A stretch of 64,000 nt of DNA from the NCBI GenBank assembly GCA_903813345.2, contig CAIIXF020000003.1:5727815-5791814 (forward strand), written 5' to 3'. Every line of letters begins with the position of its first letter. Position 1 is the first letter of the stretch. Source of the stretch: Owenia fusiformis. Its lineage: Eukaryota > Annelida > Polychaeta > Sabellida > Oweniidae. Position numbers and translations under genes: made by a program. Shown piece after piece: positions 27,101 through 39,100 of the stretch. Below the pieces are notes generated by a model that saw nothing but the letters and a program-made list of their open reading frames with translations, did no database searches and was not told where the DNA came from.

Positions 27101-30100
27101 ATTCTTTTTGTTTTATTTTACTTCCTTATTGTTTTAACACTCATTGTTCTCTTCATTTTGGTCCATCTTGTTCGAGTTTCTCCAGAGCTTCCAGTTCAAG
27201 CTCAAGCTCATACTCCCTTTCGGTTAATCGACCAAAACTCATCCTAAAAGTGTATATATTGATCCACCCCTCCTCAAAACTCTTCTGGCACTCTTCCATA
27301 TCCTTACTGATGGCATCCATTTCTACAGCGATCTCCTGCTTCCTAAGAGCTATACGTTGTTCTTGAATAAAGAAATATGGATAATTAAGGAGGCTGTATG
27401 GTGGAATGAGTTTTTAAATTTCTTGTTTCAGATGGATTGGCCAGGGAATAAAATCACCAGCGTAAGGTTTCAGTCGGTCATGGTGGACTACTTTAGTTGA
27501 GCTATGCTTCGACTTCTGGATCACGTAGGTCCAGTCAGAAATACAATTAACAATCATATATGGTCCGTCCCAATATTTCATAAATTTCGGAGTTAGTCCC
27601 TTTTTTCCGGCTGGTGTATAAAGTAGCACAGCGTCCCCAGCCTGGTACTTGATCTCTTTTAGGCGGTGGTCATATCCTTTCTTTTGCCGCCTAGTGGCAT
27701 CCCTCATATGTTCCCGAGCTTTGTCATGTACTTCATGCAGGTGATTGGCCACTTGTTCACTGAACGCTTCGAAACTATCATAGTCTACATAGGGGTCGGG
27801 GCCATAAGCTAAGTCAATCGGTAACTGAACCTCGCGTCCCATGAGCATCAAAGCAGGGGAGAACCCAGTGGTGTCATGCTTGGACGAGCGGTACGCCATC
27901 ATGGTCAGCTGCAAATGGTCGTCCCAGTCTCTATGATCTGCAGCTACGAACTTACTCAGCATATCTTCCAGGGTTCTATTAAACCTTTCTACCATTCCAT
28001 CAGACTGCGGCCGGTAGGGGGAGGTTCGGGTCTTGTGAACGCCTAGGGTCAGGCACAGCTGTTGAAATAGGCGAGATTCGAATTGGGCTCCTTGATCAGA
28101 GTGGATCTGGCGCGGACATCCATATTTAGTGATGAATCCTTCAAGAAGCGCCTTAGCAACTGTCTCAGCCTCTTGGTTTATCATTGGTAGGGCTTCAACC
28201 CATTTAGTGAAGTAGTCTTCTATGACCAATATATACTTGTTTTTCCTAGGAGTTCGAGGTAATGGACCCATGATGTCAAGTGCAATCCTTTCGAGTGGAG
28301 CACCAACTGTGTAAACTCCCATTTGCATCCTTGGCTTCACTTTAGGTGGCTTTCTCTTTTGGCAGACTAAGCACTTCTTAACCCATGATTCAACCTCAAG
28401 CGAATTTTGGTACCAGTAGAATCGGCTACGTGTCCTATCCATTGTTCTAGCTATGCCTAAGTGACCTCCTGTGGGGGAACCATGAAGTTGCTCCATCACT
28501 TCATTTTTCAAGGACCTTGGCACTATTAGTTGAAGTTTTACAGATCCTGTATCTATGTCAGTCCACTTTCTATAAAGTACACCTTCCTGAACAAATAGCC
28601 TAGTCCATTGAGCCCAGTACGCCTTGAATTCTGGACTAAGAGGGGAGATTTCCTTCCAATCAGGGCGACGTTTCAGTTCCAGCCATGCTATTACTTGGCG
28701 CAGGACTGGGTCATTCAGCTGAGTCTCCCTTAGTTCTTCCTTTGATTTAGGGGAGGGCCATTTTATCTCTTCTTCTTCCACTGCATTGCTGCATTTCCCC
28801 TTTAGATCTTTTCTTTGTTGCCTAGTCAGCACATTTGTAGGAACTGGAATCTCGTCTTGAATGATTGTGAGATCTTTTCGATCACAGTGGTCACAATCAG
28901 AGCAGGGCCTTCTAGACAGTGCATCAGCATTGTTATGCTTAAGACCGGCTCGATGTACCACTTTAAATTGGTAGGTGCTGAGCTGTTCAATCCATCTGGC
29001 CATCTGTCCTTCTGGTTTCTTGAACTTCATCAGCCAAGTGAGGGCTCCATGATCAGTCCGCACAGTGAACTCTGCCCCATATAGGTAGTGGTGGAAGGCT
29101 TTAACACCTCTGACAATCGCAAGAAGTTCTTTCCTTGTAGTACAATAGTTTCGTTCAGGCTTACCAAACGATTTGCTATGGAAAGCAATAGGCCGTTCTT
29201 CACCATTTATAACCTGGGAAAGAACTGCCCCCGTGGATGAATTACTTGCATCAGTGTCAAGGATATATGGTTTTGAGACATCAGGGTAGGCCAAGGTTAT
29301 TTCCTCTGCCAGTGCTTTTTTTAGTTGGTCGAAAGCTGCTTGACAATCTTCTGTCCATTTAAACCGACTGTTTTTCTCAGTCAGCTTATGTAGAGGTCTT
29401 GCGGTCCCTGCAAAACCTTTGATAAACTTCCTATAGTATGAACACAGGCCTATAAATCCACGGACTTCCTTGACAGTCGAAGGCGTTGGCCAAGACTGTA
29501 CAGCATCCACTTTTTGCTGTTCCTTCGAGATCCCATGTTGTGAGACAAGGTGTCCTAAGAAACTGCATTCCCTTTGGAACAGGTAGACTTTCTTTGGGGC
29601 TAGTTTTAAACCTGCAACAGCAAGCTTAGAGAATACTTTTGACAAGTTCCCCAAATGGTCCTCGAAGTCTTTCCCAAACACAATTATGTCATCCAAATAC
29701 AGGACACAAATCTCCCACAAGTTACCAGAAAGGACTCGCTCCATTAGACGTTGGAAAGTAGCTGGAGCGTTACACAATCCAAAGGGCATTACATTGAATT
29801 CCAGTAGACCCTGACCCGGGACAGAGAAGGCGGTCTTCTGTTTATCCCGTTCTGACATGTTAATCTGCCAAAAACCGCTTTGGAGGTCGAGGGTACTGAA
29901 CCACGAAGCACCTCCAAGGGCACTGAGAGAGTCATCAATGCGTGGAAGGGGGTAGGAGTCCTTTATTGTGACATCATTAAGTCTACGGTAGTCAATACAA
30001 AATCTAAGTGTGCCATCTTTCTTTGGGACAATCACTACTGGTGAACTCCATGGTGAGTTTGAATTCTGCACCACCCCACACTCTATCATTTCATCGACTT

Positions 30101-33100
30101 GAGCTTTGGCATCCTTATATTTATTGTAAGGAAGCCTGCGAGGTTGCTGCTTGATCGGCTTGGCATCTCCAGTATTGATATCGTGGGTTGCTGTTTTGGT
30201 ACTCCCCAAATCAGATTTTGAAGTAGCAAAGAGGTGTTCGTGTTCGAGAAGTAGGCCTTTTAACTGGTTCCTTTGCTGCAAGTTTAAATTCTTGCTACCT
30301 TCTTCAAACAATTTATGAAGAAATTCAGGCAGGCCCACACTTGAATCCACAACGTGATCATCCCTGCTCATCGCATTAAGGGCTTGGTAGGGGTCCTGTA
30401 CTTGTTCTGCTACGCCAAGTAACAAACCCTCATGTAATGTTCTGGCTTTATCCCCTGGATTCAGTACACGAACTGGGATCGGGGCTTTTACATCTTTAAT
30501 CAAAGACCGAGCTATCAAGATATCACTCTGTGTATGATCCCCACCAGGTTCAATGAGCCATGAAGAATCATCATCCGGGAGGGAAGATTCTTCTATGAGG
30601 ACACCAGGTACTATCATCTCAGTATTGGGTGGAATCTTGGTATCTTCTTGAAGTACTACTCTGTGACAGTTGGACCTTCTGCTTTTACACTGGAAGATAT
30701 GTTCTCCCATTTCTAGAGTCCCCTTTTCAAGGTTCATCACACATTTGTTTACATGCAGGAAATCACATCCTATGATGGCTGTATCCTGGATATCGGCTAC
30801 TATAACTGGGTACTTTATTTCTAATCCATTTTCAAACTGTAATGGAATAACACATTTCCCTTTAGGCAAAAATATGTCTCCATTTGCCACCTGCAATCTC
30901 TCAGGGGTAGGTACAAGGGGTGGTCTCAAAGTTGCGGCTATTTCCCCATATAATTTAGAGTTTAAAATTGTTTTTGCTGCTCCTGTATCAATCAACCAAT
31001 CCGTTTGTACATTAAGAAAGGTGAGTGGTAGAGCGAATCCATCATGCCAGTGTCCTAATTTATGTACGTTTGAATTTCTAGGTCTATTTTCTTTATTGCT
31101 AGCTGACCCCCGACCTTCAGAATCAGCTAATTGCGGTTTCCCGACCTCCAGTTTTGATTGGTAGGCCTAGATGGTGGTCCCCGGCGGTCAACATTGTTTG
31201 CTCTAGCATTGCCATTAGATGGCGCTGGCCAATTACCTTGCCTCGGCATAGAGTGTCCCTCCCATTGAGGTGCATTCATTTGTGCCTGTTGGCGGAGTAA
31301 TTGCTGTTGATCAGCTGGTGGGGGGAAGCGATCAATCGTTTGGCGCAGAGTTTTCCCTAGTTCTTTGAATTCATGCACCATTTTGCCCATCTGAGTATTA
31401 GTAATGGGATCATCTTCAGGCTGCATACTCTTCACGCCTTTCTGGTAGCCGCTCACTCCATAATCAGACTCATATTCCAGACCGATACGAACTGCTTCAT
31501 CCACATCACGAGGCTTCTTGTCTTTGATGTATCTCCGCATATCTGTGTCCCTTAGTGCGTTGAAAAACTGCCGATTAGCAATTTCCATCCGCAGATTATA
31601 CGGCCATTTTGAATAGGCTCTGTTCGCCAGCCTCTTTATATCTTGTCCCAATTGTTGCAGGGTTTCATTAGGCTTCTTCCTTCTGGCATCCAGCAGATTG
31701 AGGAAGGTGTCACCTTGGTTGCCAACATCAAATCGACCTTCCAGCCTTTGTGTGATGGAGTCGAAATTTTCCCGTTCATGCTCTGGCATGTCTGTTAAGA
31801 CTGCCAGAGCGTCACCACAAAGAGCATAGCTCAATTCCATGGCCATTTCATCGTAGCTCCAATTGTTCGCCTTGCTTGCGACTAGAAAGTGTGTTTTGTA
31901 GTCTTTCCAGTCGCCACTGCCATCATAAGGCTTCACAGGGCGAAATGAGCGATTTGCAGCTCCAAAGGAGCCATTAGCACTCATGTTGGATCGACGCTGT
32001 TGCGGGAAAAACGACTCAGTAGGGACAATTCTCGGTTGTTGAACAGCTTGTCCCTCACCTCTGTATGGTGGGCAGTAGGGGGTCGAAGAGAAGGGTGGCT
32101 CGGCGAAATTAACAGTAGTTCTTCTTTCCATTTGGTTACTTTGAACATTGGATGGTTCCGCCTGTTGATCCTTCCCTTTTAGACGAGAAATTTCTGCTCG
32201 AAGCTGGTGGTTTTCCATTTCCAGCATTTCGTTTTGTTGTTTTGACTCAAAAAGGCTATCTTGAAGTTTCGCATTTTTCTTGCTTTTCACTTTCTCCCCC
32301 TCGAATAACTCGTCCAATTGTTCATGAAGGCCGCCTATGGTGCGAGCCATATTTTCTTTTTCATCCATATATTCTTGTATGGCAGCCTCTTGCCTCTCTT
32401 TAACTGTCAATAATCGGGCTATTTCCGAATCCTTTGATATAATAATCCATTGTAAATCCTTTCCTTGGTCATCGATATCTTCCGTTTCGACACACAAATT
32501 CTGAGTATTTTCGTTCACCTCCTCTAATTTTTTTAATTCCTTTGTGAGGTCTTTGGTTGATTTTATTTTGGAATCCGCCATTATTTTATTTTGTTTAAAC
32601 ACTTTTTATATTCATTAAACTTTTTGATAGAGTATTTTAGATTTATTTATAATAAAATGTTTATATTCAATTAATACGATAAAGATCAAGGTAACGTATT
32701 TGTCAGAATTGGTTATATGAATGTCCCGTCCTTAGTTTGTTATTGTTTGGGTTATATGTTCACCTTAACTGTTTTTGTTTGGGGTCATTTAAAGTCCCAA
32801 GTTATTGTTATTGTCGTGATAGTCGAATGCCTTTACTATTGATCGTAGTGGTCAATTGTCATTGAGCATGTCATTAACAGTTCAGTGTCATTTAAATCAA
32901 TTTGAGTCTTTTCAGAGTTATTTCTGCGTCAGTGGTGTAAAGTGCTTCAAGCAAAACTCATTGTCACTTAAATAGTCTCACTTAAAAGGTTAGCATTGAT
33001 TGTCCGTCAAATGATAATTTAGTTGTCAATGTATCAACTGTCCTTCGCATTTAGATCCTAAAGTAAGTGAAAGGGAAAATATATCCTTTTCATTCGGCCG

Positions 33101-36100
33101 ACGCGCCAGTGTAACTCAAACGGGTATTCGAGTTAAAAAAGGGGGGTTCGTTTGTTTATATGTCTTGTCAAAGCGTCCAACAAAAGAATCAAATTTAAGT
33201 TCACTTATACTATTATTATTGCAAATATTTACTAAGCTAGACATTAATTATATTGATTACCTTGATCCATCACTTCAGATTTCTTCTCCTTTTCCGTTAA
33301 TATAATCCTTAAATTTCTTGTCGTTAATAAAATCCTTAAATTTCTTATCCTATTGAAAATATTCCTTAGAATTTACTATCCTCTGTTCAGTTAATCTTCA
33401 ATTAATCCAATTATCTTACTAAAAACTTATTCGTACGATAATAATAATAATAATAATAATCCAGTGGCTAATCCTAAACTAGTGTTTCCACGGTAATTGT
33501 TAAAAACGGACTGCCCCGAGCAAAAATCACTCTATGCATAAATACAGGTTTCAAGAAAGGGGAGGTCCAAATTTCGGACACAGCAATATGATTGGAGGAG
33601 GGGTAATTTTGATAGACACTTTGGTCCTTCTAGACCCTAGGCCACGTGTCCACGGCAACCTGACAAAGGAATATATGAATGTCAGGCTGATGTAGGACGG
33701 TCAAAGAGAAAAAAAGGGGGGGGATTTCTGCCTTGGGCCAAATTCAAGTTTTATCGTTTTTAAATGTCCCTTTCTATCTAACTGTATTTGAGCATACTTT
33801 AATTAAATGGATCAAGGTCATAGTTACGAATTACAACATGAAACTGTGACATAAAAATTACAACATAAAAATACAACATAAAACACCAACACAATATCAA
33901 ACTAGGCACACTAGAACACATAGAACACTGTTTTATAATCAATGCAACATGTAAAATCAGGCACTTACATGCGCCTTCACATATAACTTTATATACTTTA
34001 CTTCCCTATGCTAAAATAAAAAGTGTCCCTTCAAAATACAATAAATGGGCGTGCCAAAAAGCACAAGTTTACAATATAAAATATAATACTGCCCATGTGT
34101 ATAAAAGCACAAGCGGTTTATCGGATCATTTAACTATGTAATTTACACATTTGTTACACATACACATTTGTATGTGTTTTTAAATTGAGATGTATGGTCT
34201 CTTCAATTATACACAAATAATCGGCTACAACAGATATTTAACTACAGGATTAGCAGATTAACTAATGGGAAAATCTAACCAGGGCGGGAGCTGCACAGAT
34301 GGCCTGCGCCATTAAATCAGTAGTGCAAGAATTCGAAACATTAGCTTCTAAATGTTAAACAAAAGGTTTCAGTTGAATCAACAAAAGGTATCATGAGAAG
34401 AGAGCAAACGGATTGTTACGGCAAAGTCAAGTGTCCGAACATTTTGATTTGTGTGCACTAATAATTTCTAGCACTGAGATAATTTCTATAAATGCTACGA
34501 AGCGTGTATTACTTAATGTTCTGAATTGTGTGGGGCCGGCAAAGTTCTCTTCTTAATGTGTGGTGATTTTGACAATTGCTTTAAAGTTGGTAGCTCTGAC
34601 ATTATTTATTATCTGGGAATCTGCTCTGAACGTCTAGATTATTAAAATATCTCTCAGGTGGCATGAATTATTAACTCACTAAAGTTGTGAAAACGAAGAA
34701 TACAAAAGACAGAATGTAAAGAAAGTTCGAATGATATTGAAACGGGCCTGGGATAAATGAAGCTAGAAAGTACTTGAGCAATATGCCTGAGCAATATTGG
34801 GAATTGAATCACATAGAGTCTTAGAGAAATTACTTTGCTCACACCTCATACCGAATTCCACTAAAATAATTGATGACAAGTCCTTCCCCAAAAATACATA
34901 GATCAAAATATATTCCAAATGAAACAGAAATAGTGCATTTCTGTTACACTTCATTTGTCTGGTAATGTCCCAAGAAAAGAATCAACATGTTCATTCTTTT
35001 CTTAGGACATAAAGGGACAAAAAGGGACAAAATCAGACAACGTCGGACGTCCCTGGGACAACTTGAGACAAAGAGGGACAACGTGGGACAATGTTCCCTG
35101 CTGTCCCATGGGAATGTCAGAAATTATTAATTACCCTCTTCCTTTTTATGGAAGCCAAAACTGTAACTACCGTACTCACATTGAAAAATTAGCAATAAAG
35201 GCTGCTTGTGGCAGCTGCACGTTGAAAACTGCCTCTCTTGCTTCGCTGGCCCTATTTATCAATTTACTTTCCACAGTTGTAGTTGCAAATCTGTATGATA
35301 TTTCGGACGTCACGTGCAGGGAGTAAATCTCTGGTTGCAGTTCCAAGTTCTTCAAAATCACATATGACTTGACGTAAATGTTAGCAATGTTCAGAGGTCA
35401 AAAGACCAAAAATGTTAAGAAAGTAAAAAAATTGACAAAGAAAACCACAGATGACTAACTCGAACAAAAGTCATGTCAAAGAAATACCCCAAGAATCGCC
35501 GTATGTAAATCGATCAACTTGAGTTCTGAGAAAATTAGGATTTTAGCAAGAGTGCATTGACTCAAAATGGGGACATTCACCATTGACCATTGAGTTAGAT
35601 ATACTATCAGGTATGTCACCATGAAAAGTCAATGCACACCCTTTAAGTGATAGTGTTTTGTGACATTGATATTGACATTGATATCCGCGTTAACATCATC
35701 TATTGATATTCATGTTAACATGGCCTATGCAACATTTATTTCCACTTAAGAATCATCTATGTGACATTGATTCGTGTTAATATTGTCTATGTGGCATTGA
35801 TATCCATATTAACATCATCTATGTGACATTGATATCCATGTTAACATGACTTATGCTACATTTATATCTCAGTACGCATCATCTATGTGATATTCATATT
35901 CATTATATACATTATGTATGTGGCGTTGATATTGAAAACTAATTAATTATAATTGTCAAGTACTGACGTTTAAGATTCCCAGATGTCTAAAGATGCATAA
36001 CCATGGAAACAGAATAAGATTATTGATGAATAAAACAATCTTACAATTGGAATCTCGACTGTAGTTGGTACAGTTGTTGGGATGGCTGTTGTTGGAATCG

Positions 36101-39100
36101 GAGCAAAGCTCGACTTCAAGTCATTGAATAATTGCTGGAGTTCCCGTGATATGCCACCTGGTCGTTTCTTCAAATCCATTTCATACGCCTAGAGATAAAA
36201 CAAAGCTGGGCTGCATAATGTCGACACTTTTTTGTTGTGACTATATGCTAAATATCAATTATTTTTCAACAAATGCAAAGATTGCCAAAACTAAATATAT
36301 TATCGATATATTTGAACCCTACTGTAGCCATACTTAATTTAGTCCAAGTTTAATTTAATTTAATTTGCAGAATATTGCTCTTAAAACAATCGTTTGTTAA
36401 CAATATTTTCAATACTTTATTTGATACCTCTAAGAACTCTATTCCGAATTCCTTGTAACTTAGGGCAACGATGAAGTCAAAGATACTAGGGAAGTCATCT
36501 AATTGCAACCTGTATCCATCTGTGAGAGTGGCCATGCCATTGTAAAAGTAATCAGACGCGGGCTTTCCCAAGGCTTGTATTGCGTAGATTTTGATATCCT
36601 GGAAAAGAGATATTTCATTTCCATTTTCAACATGTGGGGATAGATACAAATTTTAAATAGTGCAAACAACAAGTGATGAATTAGTTATGGCGGAAAATCA
36701 TAGAACTGTACTGTTACAGAGATTACCTCTTTTTTCATTTCTTTCGCTTCAGTTCTCCAGTCAATTCTCCTTGTATTCCTTCTGTCGGAAAGTTTATGCG
36801 GCCGCTCATCCCCAATGATCATCACTAACTTTGTTGCACCCGGAGTCCACGACAATTTAGTCCGTATTTCGTGCAGTGCTAACTCATATGCTTCCTCTGC
36901 ATCACCTTCACCTATTGATAAAACAGTGAACAACTTGAGATTCGCTTCTTTTTGGAAGGAATCATAGCCCAGTCAAACTAATGAAAAAAATAGCTTAACC
37001 CAAAACAAATTGCAATAGAAATCAAATTAGGTTAGTTATTTACATTTATTAACCTTGAGATACATACTAAAAATCTACCAAAATCGAAGTAGTGGAACAA
37101 TGTTAAAATTTGAAACGAAGATACCCCCTACCCCACCCCTTCAATTTATTAGTGTAGGACTAAAAAACATATTTCTTAAAGTTGAGGTCTTATTTTTACA
37201 TAATTTAGCTTGACCACGATTGGATATTGTTTTTCCTAGATAATAATATTAATTTAACAAAGAAAAAGTTCATTTGTCTTCTTTTTAACCCTTACAAACC
37301 CAGAAAAATAGAAAAAATCTCTCAAATTTCGCATATACTAATTTGAATATGTGTTTTGATATTAATGGGACCTTCTAGAAAATGTCCTATAATTTATAAC
37401 GATGGACCAACATTACACTCATTGTTTCTTTGTAATCTTGAAATGATAGGTTTATTGAATTTTGAGAAATAAACTTTTTGATACCGTATGGTAAGGCTAC
37501 TAGAATGAAGGTCGGAAAATGAAATTTGTACAAATGAGAGGAAAAGGCACAAATAAGGTACCGTTGTAAAACTTATGACCCAACCTTTTCAAATTCACTT
37601 GTATCTGAGTCTCAGATTTGTTACCAATAATGTCAAATGCCAGTTTCCATAGCAACCATTTGAATATTGTCAATAGATGTAATACATTATCAGGCAAATT
37701 CCGCTCATTATTTGTCGACTCAAATTCATATTTGTATCATAATGAAGCAATAAATATGCAATTAGCTCATATGCAAATTAGCTCATTTGCTCATTTATTA
37801 TGACATCATATGATGTGTATTTTATCGTTCCTAAAAAGGTAGGATACTGTTGTCTGCTTGGCGGGTGGGTGGTGTTGCATTTTTCTTGAAATCATGATTC
37901 CTGGAAAACCACATAATGGATTCACTTCAAATTTTCACAAATGTTACATGAAAAGAAGTTCTAGAGCTTATTAACTTTTCGGTGGCCATCTTGCATTCTG
38001 GCGGCCATCTTGGAAGTTTTTAGATAAATCTTGCCATCACAATTCCCAAGAAATCCCTCAACATATTTATTTCAAAATTTTCACATGTTACATGGTAAGA
38101 AGTTCTAGAGCTAATAAACTATTCAGAAGCCATCTTGCATTCTGGTGCCCTTTCAGTGGCCATCTTGCATTGTGGCAGCCATTTTGGAAGTTTTTGGATT
38201 AATTTTGTCATTGGCATTCCTTGAAAACCACTTCATGGATTAACTTCAAAACTTTACTCATGTTACATGGTAAGATGTTCTGCAGCTGATAAACATTTTG
38301 GTGGTCATCTTGCTAATAGGGTAAACAAGCCCACACTGCTATGTATATGAGGTACAATATTGTTAACCCTGTGCCTTGTTCTACATTGTACTCATATATT
38401 TAGACACAATGTTGATTGGTATTGTAAAAGTTACTATTGTCACGCGGTAAACACGATACAAATATATGTCATATTCCGCAACGAATATGGCATATTCACT
38501 TGCGGTGTTTGCCAGATTCACCCGCGGTATATGGCATACACACTAACAAATGAGAACGCGAAATGAAGCCAATCAAATCGATGCTTTCTGTATAACGTTC
38601 TCATCTGCTGTATATGGCATATTCGGCAGTTGAGTGTATCGCATATTTACTGTGGAATATGCCATACTCACCTGTGGAATATGCCATATTCTGCAGGTGA
38701 GTATGGCATATTCACCCGTATCACAAATGTTGCACAACCATGAATATATGCCATATTCCGCATTACAACTATAAGACTATGACTAATAGAATATGTAAGC
38801 ACTAGTGCTAAAGGGTAAGGACCAAAACTTGTTCAGAACAAAGTAAGAAAAAGAAAACATTTAAGTACAGAAGAGGGCCTCAAAAGCTACTTGAATTCAC
38901 AATTTTGAAAAGCAAAGGTCATATTTTTGCGATTCTGACACTACGCTTTCATAATATTCTTTGAGGTTCGATGTACAGATAGCCGAGAATATGCTAATAG
39001 CCGTAGCCTCTTGCCGTCAGAGGGTATTTTAACCTACTTTTGAGATTTGTATGGAAAATAGGTCAAAACAAAAAGTTCTAAATTAATGCAATGTTTGAGG

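Larger units (their letters stand above)
22351..34948 (-). mobile_element. Complete Ty3/gypsy (errantivirus-like) LTR element with gag, pol, env and a zinc-finger ORF
   Basis: 12,598 bp, read on the minus strand as LTR, leader, gag, pol, env, zinc-finger ORF, polypurine tract, LTR. LTRs begin TGTAAC and end GTTACA. The flanks carry a 4 bp duplication, CTTC, at 22347-22350 and 34949-34952. All large ORFs are open. LTR lengths are equal and every block I compared was the same, so the insertion is young. Pol order (protease, RT, RNase H, integrase with GPY/F) places it in Ty3/gypsy; the Env with a basic cleavage site and fusion peptide is of the F type shared by insect errantiviruses and baculoviruses. 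It sits in intron 7 of the ITIH-like gene in sense orientation, so its LTR signals could disturb that transcript (inference). Confidence 0.93.

Noticed and set aside
30670-31164. Plus-strand ORF of 164 codons opposite pol
   Set aside because: Antisense to protease and the gag-pol overlap; no domain.
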